Source: Rhizobium sp. NZLR1
GTDB taxonomy: Bacteria; Pseudomonadota; Alphaproteobacteria; Rhizobiales; Rhizobiaceae
Assembly (NCBI RefSeq): GCF_017357385.1
Contig: NZ_CP071632.1
Span: 3,291,501-3,355,500 of the forward strand
DNA length: 64,000 nt
Direction of reading: 5' to 3'
Position 1 is the first letter of the stretch, and the number at the start of each line of letters is the position of its first letter. Of this stretch, positions 35,598 to 44,150 are shown one piece after another. The notes under the pieces were generated by a model. That model was not told where the DNA came from. It saw only the letters and a list, made by a program, of their open reading frames with translations, and searched no databases. Position numbers and translations under genes: made by a program.

Positions 35598-36638
35598 ATG
35601 ACAAAATATAAGCTCGAGTATATTTGGCTCGATGGGTACACTCCGGTACCGAACCTGCGTGGCAAGACGCAGATCAAGGAATTCGACGTATTCCCGACGC
35701 TGGAACAGCTTCCGCTCTGGGGCTTCGACGGTTCGTCGACCATGCAGGCCGAAGGCCGCAGTTCCGATTGCGTGCTGAAGCCCGTCGCCATCTATCCCGA
35801 CCCGGCCCGCACCAACGGCGCGCTCGTCATGTGCGAAGTCATGATGCCCGATGGCGTCACGCCGCACTCGAGCAACGCTCGCGCAACCATTCTCGACGAT
35901 GAAGATGCCTGGTTCGGTTTCGAGCAGGAATACTTCTTCTACCAGAACGGCCGTCCGCTTGGCTTCCCCGAGCAGGGCTACCCGGCTCCGCAGGGTCCAT
36001 ATTACACCGGCGTCGGCTATTCGAACGTCGGCGACGTCGCCCGTGAAATCGTCGAAGAACATCTCGACCTCTGCCTCGCTGCCGGCATCAACCACGAAGG
36101 CATCAATGCCGAAGTGGCCAAGGGCCAGTGGGAATTCCAGATTTTCGGCAAGGGCTCCAAGAAAGCCGCCGACCAGATCTGGATGGCTCGCTACCTGCTG
36201 CAGCGCCTGACCGAAAAGTACGGCATCGACATCGAGTATCACTGCAAGCCGCTCGGCGACACCGACTGGAACGGTTCGGGCATGCATTGCAACTTCTCGA
36301 CCAAGTTCATGCGCGAAGTCGGCGGCAAGGCCTATTTCGAAGCGCTGATGGCGCAGTTCGAAACGAACCTGATGGACCACATCGAAGTCTACGGTCCCGA
36401 CAACGACAAGCGCCTGACCGGCAAGCACGAAACGGCACCGTGGAACAAGTTCTCCTACGGCGTTGCCGACCGTGGCGCTTCGATCCGCGTCCCGCACTCC
36501 TTCGTCAAGAACGATTACAAGGGCTATCTGGAAGACCGCCGTCCGAACTCTCAGGGCTGCCCCTACCAGATCGCTTCGCAGGTTCTGAAGACGATTTCGG
36601 AAGTTCCGACTGCAAGCTCGGCTTCCGCCGCCGCTTAA
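35598..36638 (+). CDS. glnII: Glutamine synthetase II
   Basis: This 346-residue eukaryote-type glutamine synthetase joins ammonia and glutamate with ATP. It begins MTKYKLEYIWLDGYTPVPNL, and has the substrate-binding WGFDGSSTMQAEGRSSDC, the catalytic GFEQEYFFY, SGMHCNFSTKFMR and the C-terminal DRGASIRVPH. GSII is characteristic of rhizobia alongside GSI. The ATG at 35598 is the family start. A longer in-frame extension overlaps the promoter and is rejected. Nitrogen control by the sigma-54 promoter is expected. Confidence 0.97.
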   Translation: MTKYKLEYIWLDGYTPVPNLRGKTQIKEFDVFPTLEQLPLWGFDGSSTMQAEGRSSDCVLKPVAIYPDPARTNGALVMCEVMMPDGVTPHSSNARATILDDEDAWFGFEQEYFFYQNGRPLGFPEQGYPAPQGPYYTGVGYSNVGDVAREIVEEHLDLCLAAGINHEGINAEVAKGQWEFQIFGKGSKKAADQIWMARYLLQRLTEKYGIDIEYHCKPLGDTDWNGSGMHCNFSTKFMREVGGKAYFEALMAQFETNLMDHIEVYGPDNDKRLTGKHETAPWNKFSYGVADRGASIRVPHSFVKNDYKGYLEDRRPNSQGCPYQIASQVLKTISEVPTASSASAAA

Positions 36639-36646
36639 CCTTCCAA

Positions 36647-36680
36647 ACGGCGCCGGTCCACGACCGGCGCCGTCGTTCGT
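36647..36680 (+). terminator. Terminator of glnII
   Basis: A 12-bp perfect stem (ACGGCGCCGGTC at 36647-36658, GACCGGCGCCGT at 36662-36673) begins 8 bp after the stop. Its T-tail is interrupted (CGTTCGTT). Confidence 0.8.
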
Positions 36681-36760
36681 TCCGCACGAAAGCCGCGATC
36701 GACCGCTGACATAATCGCGGGAATCCGGCGGCTGAAAGCCCTGCAACCGCTGGCATGCGG

Positions 36761-36778
36761 CTGTAATATTTCCATCAT
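36761..36778 (+). promoter_or_regulatory. Candidate Pho box
   Basis: CTGTAAT-ATTT-CCATCAT resembles the PhoB site CTGTCAT-N4-CTGTCAT, with 6 of 7 and 5 of 7 matches in the half-sites and an AT-rich spacer. It lies about 100 bp before the glycosyltransferase start. Confidence 0.4.
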
Positions 36779-36876
36779 GATCATGCCTCAAAATAGGCAG
36801 GCGGGAATCGCCGTTCCGGAACCCCGCTTTGGGGCTAAGCGTTGCATATCGAGGCAACGCGGATGGAAATTGTGAC

Positions 36877-38058
36877 ATGCTGCAACGTCCAGCAAACACT
36901 CATCATGGCGAGAGCTGGGCCAATGCTACAGCCGCCGGCAACCTGCCTGAACGTCTGGTGATCGTCACCGATGCCTGGCATCCGCAGGTCAACGGCGTCG
37001 TGCGCTCGATCGAGAACACCAACCGCGAATTGGCGACGATGGGCGTTGCGGTTTCGATGGTCACGCCGGAGCGCTTCAACAGCATCCCCTGCCCGACCTA
37101 TCCCGAAATCCGCCTGTCGATCGCCAATTACCGCCGCATCGCCCGCGAGATCGAAAAACACAATCCTTCCTATGTGCATATCGCCACCGAAGGCCCGCTG
37201 GGGCTGACCGCTCGCCGCTGGTGCCTGCGTAAGGGCATGCCCTTCTCCACCAGCTATCACACGCGCTTTCCCGAATATGTTTCCGCCCGCTTGCCGATAC
37301 CGCAGAGCTGGCTTTATGCCTTCGTACGCTGGTTCCATAATGGCGGCGCTGGGTGCATGGTCGCGACGCCGAGCCTTGCTCGCGAGCTTGCTGCACGCGG
37401 CATCAAGAACCTCATGCCCTGGACCCGGGGCATTGACGCCACGCAATTCCATCCGATGCCTCTTGAAGAGAAGCCATTCGGCCTTCCTCGCCCGATCTTC
37501 ATGACGGTCGGCCGCGTGGCCCTGGAAAAGAACCTGCCGGCCTTTCTTGATCTCGACCTGCCGGGTTCGAAGGTTGTGGTGGGCGAAGGCCCGGCACGCG
37601 CCGAGCTGGAGCAGCGGTATCCCGAGGTGCACTTTACCGGCGTGAAATTCGGCGAGAATCTGGCGAACGCCTATGCCCAGGCCGATGTCTTTGTCTTTCC
37701 CTCGCTCACCGACACTTTCGGCAACACCATCCTCGAAGCGCTGGCATCGGGCGTGCCGGTCGCAGCCTATCCGGTCACCGGCCCGCTCGATATCATCGGC
37801 GAAGACAGCGACGTCGGCGCGCTGGACCAGGACCTTCAGGCCGCTTGCCTTGCCGCGCTTTCCGCCTCGCGCGGCAAGGCGCGCGAGCTTGCCATGCAAT
37901 ATTCCTGGGAAGCGGCGACGCTGCAGTTCATCAACAACATCCGCGCTGCCAACGGCGTCATCACGCCGAAATGGAAGAAGGCTTGGCAATTTGCCAAGTC
38001 ACTTCCAAGAAGCAGAAAGCCCGGCGAAACCGCCGGGCCTCTCCCCTCCGCGGACTAA
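36877..38058 (+). CDS. GT4-type glycosyltransferase, possibly for membrane glycolipids
   Basis: From the ATG at 36877 the protein has 393 residues. It has a GT-B fold with VTDAWHPQVNGVVRSIENT, the HIATEGPLG turn, FSTSYHTRFPEYVSARLP, the nucleotide site FMTVGRVALEKNL, and the EX7E-type motif in FPSLTDTFGNTILEALASG. This subgroup includes alpha-proteobacterial glycosyltransferases that make phosphorus-free glycolipids under phosphate starvation, such as Agrobacterium Agt. The candidate Pho box makes that role plausible but not proven. A GDP-mannose-dependent mannosyltransferase is the main alternative. The ribosome site is weak. Confidence 0.75.
   Translation: MLQRPANTHHGESWANATAAGNLPERLVIVTDAWHPQVNGVVRSIENTNRELATMGVAVSMVTPERFNSIPCPTYPEIRLSIANYRRIAREIEKHNPSYVHIATEGPLGLTARRWCLRKGMPFSTSYHTRFPEYVSARLPIPQSWLYAFVRWFHNGGAGCMVATPSLARELAARGIKNLMPWTRGIDATQFHPMPLEEKPFGLPRPIFMTVGRVALEKNLPAFLDLDLPGSKVVVGEGPARAELEQRYPEVHFTGVKFGENLANAYAQADVFVFPSLTDTFGNTILEALASGVPVAAYPVTGPLDIIGEDSDVGALDQDLQAACLAALSASRGKARELAMQYSWEAATLQFINNIRAANGVITPKWKKAWQFAKSLPRSRKPGETAGPLPSAD
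38009..38038 (-). terminator. Terminator of the esterase gene, lying inside the glycosyltransferase 3' end
   Basis: GCCCGGCG and CGCCGGGC (38019-38026, 38031-38038) form a stem. On the minus strand it is followed by TTTCTGCTTCTT, so it can end the esterase transcript. The two convergent stop codons are 6 bp apart. Confidence 0.5.
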
Positions 38059-38064
38059 TCCGTC

Positions 38065-39078
38065 CTACTTGTGCAAAGCGTTGCGAAGCGTGTCGTTCGC
38101 AACCGCAATCGCGCTGCGTGCAGCAGGCGTTTCGGCAATGGCGTTCAAGAGCACGAAATCGTGGATCGTGCCGTTGTAACGCATTGACGTGACTCGGACG
38201 CCAGCCTGGCTGAGTTTGCGGGCATAGGCCTCGCCCTCGTCGCGCAGCACGTCGTTCTCGTCGACGATGACCAGCGCCGGCGGCAGGCCGTTCAACTGCT
38301 CCAACGAGGCTTGCAGCGGCGAAGCCGTCGGCTCCTTGCGCTTGGCTTCGTCGGGCAGGTAGGCGTTCCAGAACCACTTCATCGCTTCCTTGGTCAGCCA
38401 CGGGCCATTGGCGAACTGGTTATAGGAACCGTTGTCGAAATTGGCGTCCGTGACCGGGTAGAACAGCACTTGCTGGTCGATGGCGGGACCGCCGCGCTCC
38501 TTGGCAAGCAGCGTCACCACCGCCGCCATGTTGCCACCGACGCTGTCGCCTGCGACCGCGAGCCTGCCGGCATCGACGTTGAGCTCCTTGGAATGCTCGG
38601 CGACATATTTGGTTGCGGCATAGGCCTGCTCGATGGCAACGGGATAACGGGCCTCCGGCGAGCGTTCGTAATCGACGAAGACGACGGCGGCATTGGCGCC
38701 GTTGGCGATCTCGCGCACCAGCCGGTCATGCGTATCCGCATCGCCGAGCACCCAGCCGCCGCCATGGAAATAGAGGATGACCGGCAGCGTGCCATTGGCC
38801 TGTTCCGGGCGGACGATACGCAGCTTGATGCTGCCGGTCGGGCCTGTTTTGATGACCTTATCCTCTTCCTGCGCCGCAGGCTTCTTCACATCGCCCTTCT
38901 GCGCGCCGGCCAGAACATTGCGGGCATCGGTCGGCGATAGCGTATAGATCGGCTTGCCGCCGGCAAGGCCATCGATGAACTTCTGCGTTGTCGGCTCGAG
39001 TACCGGATCAGCAAGCGCGCCGGCGGCGGAGGCTGCCAGGAGTGCTGCTGCGGAAACTGCGGTCTTGATGGTCGACAT
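38065..39078 (-). CDS. Secreted alpha/beta-hydrolase, HSL-type esterase
   Basis: This 337-residue protein has a signal peptide (cleavage after GALA), so it is periplasmic or secreted. It has the HSL-family oxyanion motif YFHGGGWVLGD, the nucleophile GDSVGGN, the acid residue in VDENDVLRDEG and the His in TIHDFVL. It should hydrolyse small esters or lactones. It is divergent from an OhrR-like MarR regulator with a 12-bp palindrome in between, so it is probably that regulator's target. Confidence 0.87.
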   Translation of the reverse strand: MSTIKTAVSAAALLAASAAGALADPVLEPTTQKFIDGLAGGKPIYTLSPTDARNVLAGAQKGDVKKPAAQEEDKVIKTGPTGSIKLRIVRPEQANGTLPVILYFHGGGWVLGDADTHDRLVREIANGANAAVVFVDYERSPEARYPVAIEQAYAATKYVAEHSKELNVDAGRLAVAGDSVGGNMAAVVTLLAKERGGPAIDQQVLFYPVTDANFDNGSYNQFANGPWLTKEAMKWFWNAYLPDEAKRKEPTASPLQASLEQLNGLPPALVIVDENDVLRDEGEAYARKLSQAGVRVTSMRYNGTIHDFVLLNAIAETPAARSAIAVANDTLRNALHK

Positions 39079-39198
39079 TGTCTTGTCCTCTCGGTTCCGT
39101 GTTCGGCGTAAACACGGCTTTTGTATCGCGCACGACTATTTATTGCACAATTTACATATCCGCATATCTGCCATGCCAAAAAGACGCTTGCGATTATT

Positions 39199-39210
39199 TA
39201 TCGTACGATA
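39199..39210. promoter_or_regulatory. Perfect 12-bp palindrome between esterase and MarR genes
   Basis: TATCGTACGATA lies 28 bp upstream of the marR-type start in an AT-rich region. A further ATTG-CA-CAAT dyad lies near 39137-39148. Either could be the regulator's operator. Confidence 0.45.
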
Positions 39211-39237
39211 TAAACTCGCTCAGTTCTGGAGATGACC

Positions 39238-39675
39238 ATGCAGGATCAGCTGAAGCTCGACGATTTCATCTGCTTCGCCGTCTATACGGCAAGCCATGCG
39301 CTGAACCGCGTTTACAAGCCGCTTCTCGACGCACTCGGCCTCACCTATCCGCAATATCTGGCCATGGTCGCGCTGTGGGGACAGGACGGCCAGACCGTCG
39401 GCGGCCTCGGCGAAAAGCTCTTCCTGGAATCGAGCACGCTGACCCCTCTGCTCAAACGCCTGGAAAGCGCCGGCTATATCAGGCGCGAACGCAGCCGCGA
39501 GGACGAGCGCGTCGTCGTCATCCGCCTCAGCGAAGAAGGCAAGCGGCTGAAGGAAAAAGCGACTGGCATACCGGGCTGCATCGCCGAGGCCAGCGGTCGC
39601 GATGCAGCGGATCTTACTCGGCTACAGGCTGAGATCGTGGCGCTACGCGAGGCGCTGAATAAGAGCGTGGCTTAG
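39238..39675 (+). CDS. MarR-family regulator, OhrR-like
   Basis: The start at ATG 39238 is chosen because GGAG lies 6 bp upstream. The 145-residue winged-helix protein begins with LDDFICFAVYTASHALNRVY, where the Cys occupies the position of the peroxide-sensing Cys of OhrR. LTYPQYLAMVALW and LTPLLKRLESAGYIRRERS follow. It probably senses organic peroxides or related oxidants and represses the divergent esterase gene. No ohr gene is adjacent. Confidence 0.8.
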   Translation: MQDQLKLDDFICFAVYTASHALNRVYKPLLDALGLTYPQYLAMVALWGQDGQTVGGLGEKLFLESSTLTPLLKRLESAGYIRRERSREDERVVVIRLSEEGKRLKEKATGIPGCIAEASGRDAADLTRLQAEIVALREALNKSVA

Positions 39676-39697
39676 GTTCAAGACGATCGAGATAGGT

Positions 39698-39864
39698 CGT
39701 ACCTGGGGTTACCCCCTCTGCCCTGCCGGGCATCTCCCCCACAAGGGGGGAGATCGACTCGCGGATAGCATCTCCCCAAACAATTGATGCTGGAGCGAGC
39801 GGGTCCGCCCAGCCGATCTCCCCACCTGTGGGGGAGATGCCCGGCAGGGGTAACCCCAGGCACG
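39698..39864. repeat. Paired-hairpin inverted-repeat element, family A, copy 1
   Basis: The two ends of this 167-bp element are inverted copies of about 50 bp (left CGTACCTGGGGTTACCCC..., right its complement with one 7-9 base gap). Each arm folds into an inner hairpin (ATCTCCCCC with GGGGGAGAT). The central 50 bp are unique. It lies between the convergent marR-type and der genes. A second copy is at 58603. Confidence 0.9.
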
Positions 39865-39910
39865 ACGCGAACGGATATTCCACAAACGCCAACTGGCGCC
39901 CCAAGAACCC

Positions 39911-41335
39911 CTACGTCCGCCTCTTCTTGCCTTCAAACGGATTCTCAGCCGAACGGAAATGAATACGGATCGGCACGCTCGGCATGTCGAAATCGGCACG
40001 CAGCCCGTTAATCAGATAACGCGTATAGGATTCCGGCAGCGCGTCGGAGCGCGTGCAGGAAATCATGAAGGCCGGCGGGCGAGCCTTGACCTGCGTCATG
40101 TACTTCAGCTTGATGCGGCGGCCGGAAACGGCCGGTGGCGGATGCTGGATCTGTTGCGTTTCTAGCCAGCGATTGAGCTTCGCCGTCGAAATGCGCTTGT
40201 TCCAGATCATGTCGGTGTCGATGATCGACTGCATCAGCTTGTCGAGGCCCCAGCCGGTCTGGCCGGAGATCGGCACCGCGCGGATGCCCCGTGCCTGCGG
40301 CAGCAGCCGATCGGTCTTTTCGCGAAGGTCCGCAAGCACCGCCTGCCGGTCCTCGATCATATCCCACTTGTTGAAAGCGAGAACGGCCGCGCGGCCCTCG
40401 CGCAGCACCAGGTCGACGATCTGCAGGTCCTGCTTCTCGAAGGGGATCGTCGCATCGAAGACGATCACCACTGTCTCAGCGAAACGGATGGCGCGCAACG
40501 CGTCGGCGACAGAGAGCTTTTCCAGCTTCTCGATCACCCTGGCCTTGCGTCGCATGCCTGCCGTATCGAACATCTTGATGGTGCGGCCGCGCCAATCCCA
40601 TTCGACCGAGATGGAATCGCGAGTGATGCCCGCCTCCGGCCCGGTCAAAAGCCGGTCCTCACCGAGGAAACGGTTGATCAGCGTCGACTTGCCGGCATTC
40701 GGCCGCCCGACGATCGCCACGCGCAAAGGCTTGGTGTCGTCATAGGCAGGCTCTTCGTCCTCATCGCTGCCCTCGCCTTCAGACTGAGGAATGTCGACGT
40801 TGGTGACGGCGACCTCCTCCTTCGCCGGATAAGCCCGGTCCTTGCCGATAGCCTCGACGATCGCATCACGCAGATCGAGCATGCCCTCGCCGTGTTCGGC
40901 CGAAATCGGCGTCGGCTCGCCAAGCCCGAGCGTGTAGGCGTCGTAGAAGCCGCTGTCGGAGCCGCGCGCCTCGGATTTGTTGGCGACGAGAACCACCGGC
41001 TTGCCGCGCCGGCGCAGCATTTCGGCAAGATCGGTATCGACGGGCGTCAATCCGCTCTTAGCGTCGACGATGAAAAGCGAAAGATCCGCCTCGTCGATCG
41101 CCGCTTCCGTCTGGGCGCGCATCCGACCCTGCAGGCTTTCCGCGTCGGCCTCTTCCAGACCGGCCGTGTCGATAATGGTGAAGGTCAGGCCCATCAGCCG
41201 CGCATCACCCGGACGGCGGTCGCGGGTCACACCCGGCGTGTCATCGACGAGCGCCAGCTTCTTACCCACCAGGCGGTTAAAAAGGGTCGACTTGCCGACA
41301 TTCGGACGACCGACGATCGCGACCGTGAAACTCAT
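39911..41335 (-). CDS. der: Ribosome-assembly GTPase Der (EngA)
   Basis: This 474-residue protein has two tandem GTPase domains and a C-terminal KH-like domain. The P-loops are [16 protein letters not shown] (residue ~8) and [16 protein letters not shown] (~210). The DTAGLE and DTAGMR switch II motifs and the NKWD motif of the second domain are clear, while the first has NKSE. It is needed for 50S subunit maturation. The acidic linker ([12 protein letters not shown]) between domains is long. It lies 16 bp downstream of the TPR gene, in the same operon. Confidence 0.97.
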   Translation of the reverse strand: MSFTVAIVGRPNVGKSTLFNRLVGKKLALVDDTPGVTRDRRPGDARLMGLTFTIIDTAGLEEADAESLQGRMRAQTEAAIDEADLSLFIVDAKSGLTPVDTDLAEMLRRRGKPVVLVANKSEARGSDSGFYDAYTLGLGEPTPISAEHGEGMLDLRDAIVEAIGKDRAYPAKEEVAVTNVDIPQSEGEGSDEDEEPAYDDTKPLRVAIVGRPNAGKSTLINRFLGEDRLLTGPEAGITRDSISVEWDWRGRTIKMFDTAGMRRKARVIEKLEKLSVADALRAIRFAETVVIVFDATIPFEKQDLQIVDLVLREGRAAVLAFNKWDMIEDRQAVLADLREKTDRLLPQARGIRAVPISGQTGWGLDKLMQSIIDTDMIWNKRISTAKLNRWLETQQIQHPPPAVSGRRIKLKYMTQVKARPPAFMISCTRSDALPESYTRYLINGLRADFDMPSVPIRIHFRSAENPFEGKKRRT

Positions 41336-41351
41336 TCTTTTTCCTTAAAAC

Positions 41352-42035
41352 TCAGCCCTGCGCGGCGGGCGCCTTGCCGGATGCGGTGATGAGATCAAGC
41401 ATCATGTGGGCGCGATTGGCAACATTGCGCGGGCTGTCGGTATCATCGACGATCGACTGGAACCACTGCCGAGCCTGCGCCATGTTGCCGCCCTTAAAGG
41501 AAGCAAGGCCGAGCGCTTCGCGTGCCGAATGGCGGAAAGCGTTGCCTGGGACGGCCATTTCCTCGATCGCGGCCGAAACCTGTTCGTAAGAGCCGTTTTC
41601 GATGAGCAGCCAGCCGGCCCGCATTTTGGCGGCATCGCGCACGGCGGCCGGAACACCATTGTCCCTGCCGATCTCGTTGAAGGAAGCGATCGCCGCAGCG
41701 GTATCGCCCTTCTGGACTTCGACAGTCGCGGCCCGCATGCGCGCCAGCACCGGATAAGCGCCGTGGCCTTCCTTTTCGAGCTTGTCGAGCGCGGCCAGCG
41801 CCTCGTCATTCTTGTTCTCGTCGGCAAGCTTCATCGCCGCCAGGAACTGGTCACCGGCGCCCGAGGAGCGGGTATCGTCCCAATATTCGAAGAGAACCTT
41901 GCCGGCGGTGCCGGCGACGATCAGGATGGCGACGACGATGATATAGCGGCCGAACCGGCGCCAGACGCCCTTCATCTGGTCGGAGCGCAATTCCTCATTG
42001 ACTTCACGGATGAAGCTGTCGTCGTTGAATGCCAT
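41352..42035 (-). CDS. TPR-type inner-membrane protein (YfgM/DUF2133-like)
   Basis: This 227-residue protein has a short cytosolic N-terminus (MAFNDDSFIREVNEELRSDQ), one transmembrane helix (YIIVVAILIVAGTAGKVLF, ~residues 30-48) and a periplasmic helical domain of TPR-like repeats. This is the architecture of YfgM, which is linked to the Sec translocon and periplasmic chaperones. It is immediately upstream of der, a conserved pairing. Confidence 0.85.
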   Translation of the reverse strand: MAFNDDSFIREVNEELRSDQMKGVWRRFGRYIIVVAILIVAGTAGKVLFEYWDDTRSSGAGDQFLAAMKLADENKNDEALAALDKLEKEGHGAYPVLARMRAATVEVQKGDTAAAIASFNEIGRDNGVPAAVRDAAKMRAGWLLIENGSYEQVSAAIEEMAVPGNAFRHSAREALGLASFKGGNMAQARQWFQSIVDDTDSPRNVANRAHMMLDLITASGKAPAAQG

Positions 42036-42134
42036 TCTCGTCTCCGGCCGCGGAAATACCTATACGTTGTGCAAAACGCACATTGTCGGGCCTTCTACTC
42101 CATTTTGCCGCCGTTGTAAGGGGGATATGAAAGA

Positions 42135-42238
42135 TTAGAGCGCCGCGCGTCTTTTCAGACGCGCCAAGGACGCTCTAACACTTTGAATCCGCGTATAATC
42201 CTTTCCAAAAATCGGAATCGATTTTCGGGGGTATGCGC
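42135..42238. repeat. RIME-like palindromic intergenic element
   Basis: Outer arms TTAGAGCG (42135-42142) and CGCTCTAA (42171-42178) enclose a perfect GCGCGTCT / AGACGCGC hairpin with a TTTC loop. A second dyad, AAAATCG / CGATTTT (42208-42225), follows. The composition and layout recall the Rhizobium-specific intergenic mosaic element. It lies between the TPR gene and nnrU. Confidence 0.75.
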
Positions 42239-42241
42239 AGG

Positions 42242-42826
42242 TCACATGGCGAGCGGCGAAACGCCGATCAGCCATTCGTGCAGCTTCCAGATGATCAGCG
42301 CCCAGACGACGATGCCGATGATAACGGCATAGAGGTCGTATTTGGCCGAGACGAAGGGCCGAAGCACGATCTCGCCCGCCCGCTGCCGTCTTTTCAGCGA
42401 GATGCGCAGGATGACGCCCCAGGCGAGGAAGGCCGCAAACAACAGCACCGACGACGTTTCACCATTGGCGAGCAGATGGGCAAGCGCCCAGATTTTCACC
42501 GACAGCACCATCGGATGTTTGGTCTTGGTGGCGATATGCCCCGCCGGCAATAGCGAGGCGACGAGACAGATCATTGCGATCAGCATCAGCGTGATCGTGA
42601 TATGCGCCATCCAGACCGGCGGATTGTAAAGCATTCCGGTTACTTCACGCGCCCGCCCGAAGCCGTAGATCAATAGGATCAGCGTCGCCAGACTCGCGAT
42701 GGAATAGGCCGCCCGCCACCCCTTTTCGCCGAGGCTTGCGATCATCGAACGGCGGAAGCCGGGCGATACCACCCGCACCAAATGCACCCCGAGGAAAAGT
42801 ATAATGCCGACGATAAGCAAAGTCAT
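42242..42826 (-). CDS. NnrU family membrane protein
   Basis: This 194-residue protein has about five to six transmembrane helices. It begins LLIVGIILFLGVHLVRVVSP, with HLLANGETSSVLLFAAFLAW in the middle and a basic cytosolic loop (SLKRRQRAG). These are the NnrU-family features. NnrU was named from denitrification loci, but many members stand alone, as here with no denitrification genes nearby. Its biochemical role is unclear. Confidence 0.88.
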   Translation of the reverse strand: MTLLIVGIILFLGVHLVRVVSPGFRRSMIASLGEKGWRAAYSIASLATLILLIYGFGRAREVTGMLYNPPVWMAHITITLMLIAMICLVASLLPAGHIATKTKHPMVLSVKIWALAHLLANGETSSVLLFAAFLAWGVILRISLKRRQRAGEIVLRPFVSAKYDLYAVIIGIVVWALIIWKLHEWLIGVSPLAM

Positions 42827-42947
42827 TGCGGGTCCCTTCCGTGCCGTTTGTCATGGCTTACCGGCTGGCGTGAAAAAATGCCAGTAAGACCGCAGCTTCG
42901 CCGCAATTCTATCGGAGGGAAATCGCGAACAAATTGTCGCGGTGTCC

Positions 42948-43937
42948 ATGTCTCGTCATCTCCTCTCCACCTGTCTGGCTGTGTCGTTCCTCCTGCCGAC
43001 GATGGCAGAGGCGGCCGACCGGCCGAAACAGCTGGTCATCATTTCGTTCGACGGCGCCCACGACAATGCGCTCTGGCTGAAGAGCCGCGAGATGGCCGCG
43101 AAGAACGGCGCCCACTTTACCTATTTCCTCTCCTGCACTTTCCTGATGAACGAGGCGGCGAAGAAGGCCTACCAGGCGCCGCATCAGAAGCGCGGCAAAT
43201 CCAATGTCGGCTTCGCCCAGAGCGACGACGAGATCCGCGAAAGGCTCGGCAATATCTGGCACGCCCATCTCGAAGGCCACGACATATCGAGCCATGCCTG
43301 CGGCCATTTCGATGGCCGTCTCTGGAGCGAGGCCGACTGGTCGGCCGAATACGCCACCTTCCACGCGACGTTGAAAAATGCCTGGACAAGCGTCGGCCTC
43401 CAGGAGCCGGCCGGCTGGCGGGATCTGGTCGACCATGGCATCAAGGGTTTTCGCGCACCCTATCTTTCCGCAACGGCGGGCGCCGATATGATCGCCGCCG
43501 AAAAGAAGGCGGGTTTCAGCTATGACGCAAGCCTCGTCACCAAAGGTCCGGCCATGCCGGTCGAGGAAGACGGCATCATCCGCTTCGGCCTGCCGCTGAT
43601 CCCCGAGGGCCCGAGCGAAAAGCCGATCATCGGCATGGACTACAATCTCTTCGTCCGCCATTCCAAGGGTGAAGAAGACAGAGTGGACAGCGCTGCCTTC
43701 GAGGAGCGCGCCTATTCGGCCTTCAAAGAGGCTTTCGACAAACAATATGCCGGCGGCCGCACCCCCCTCCAGCTCGGCTTCCACTTCGTCGAAATGAACG
43801 GCGGCGCCTACTGGCGCGCCCTCGACCGGTTGGTCGGCGACGTCTGCCATCGCGCCGACGTCGCCTGCGTCAGCTATTCCGAAGCGATCTCGCTGATCGA
43901 GGCCCGCGGGAAATTGCAGCAGTCGTCAGGGCTGTAA
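42948..43937 (+). CDS. Exported polysaccharide deacetylase-fold protein
   Basis: From the ATG at 42948 the protein has 329 residues with a signal peptide cleaved after AEAA. It has the NodB fold. The first motif is ISFDGAHDNALW, where Asp is kept but the usual DD pair is not. The metal motif HDISSHACGHFDG gives H-x3-H, and GFRAPYLSA corresponds to the catalytic Arg-Pro-Tyr motif. It probably deacetylates a cell-envelope glycan. A GTG at 42942 would add two residues. The gene is divergent from nnrU. Confidence 0.8.
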   Translation: MSRHLLSTCLAVSFLLPTMAEAADRPKQLVIISFDGAHDNALWLKSREMAAKNGAHFTYFLSCTFLMNEAAKKAYQAPHQKRGKSNVGFAQSDDEIRERLGNIWHAHLEGHDISSHACGHFDGRLWSEADWSAEYATFHATLKNAWTSVGLQEPAGWRDLVDHGIKGFRAPYLSATAGADMIAAEKKAGFSYDASLVTKGPAMPVEEDGIIRFGLPLIPEGPSEKPIIGMDYNLFVRHSKGEEDRVDSAAFEERAYSAFKEAFDKQYAGGRTPLQLGFHFVEMNGGAYWRALDRLVGDVCHRADVACVSYSEAISLIEARGKLQQSSGL

Positions 43938-43963
43938 TAAGTTATTTTTGGAATGAGGTGTGG

Positions 43964-44099
43964 TGCCGTGTGGGGCCCTCATCCGGCTGCCGCCACCTTC
44001 TCCCCGAGGGGAGAAGAGACAAGCAGCGGCGCCTCGACTCCCTCTTCTCCCCGGCGGGGAGAAGAGGGCCCGCAGGGTCGGATGAGGGGCCGCACGGCA
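43964..44099. repeat. Paired-hairpin inverted-repeat element, family B
   Basis: The ends TGCCGTGTGGGGCCCTCATC and its near-complement at 44077-44099 enclose two hairpins, CTTCTCCCC-GA-GGGGAGAAG and CTCTTCTCCCC-GGC-GGGGAGAAGAG. The design, outer inverted repeat plus two inner hairpins, is like family A but the sequence differs. It sits between the convergent deacetylase and bacA genes. Confidence 0.85.
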
Positions 44100-44150
44100 T
44101 GCCGTCATCGAATGCCCACGTGCCCTTCCCCATCCAGGCAACCCCACTCA

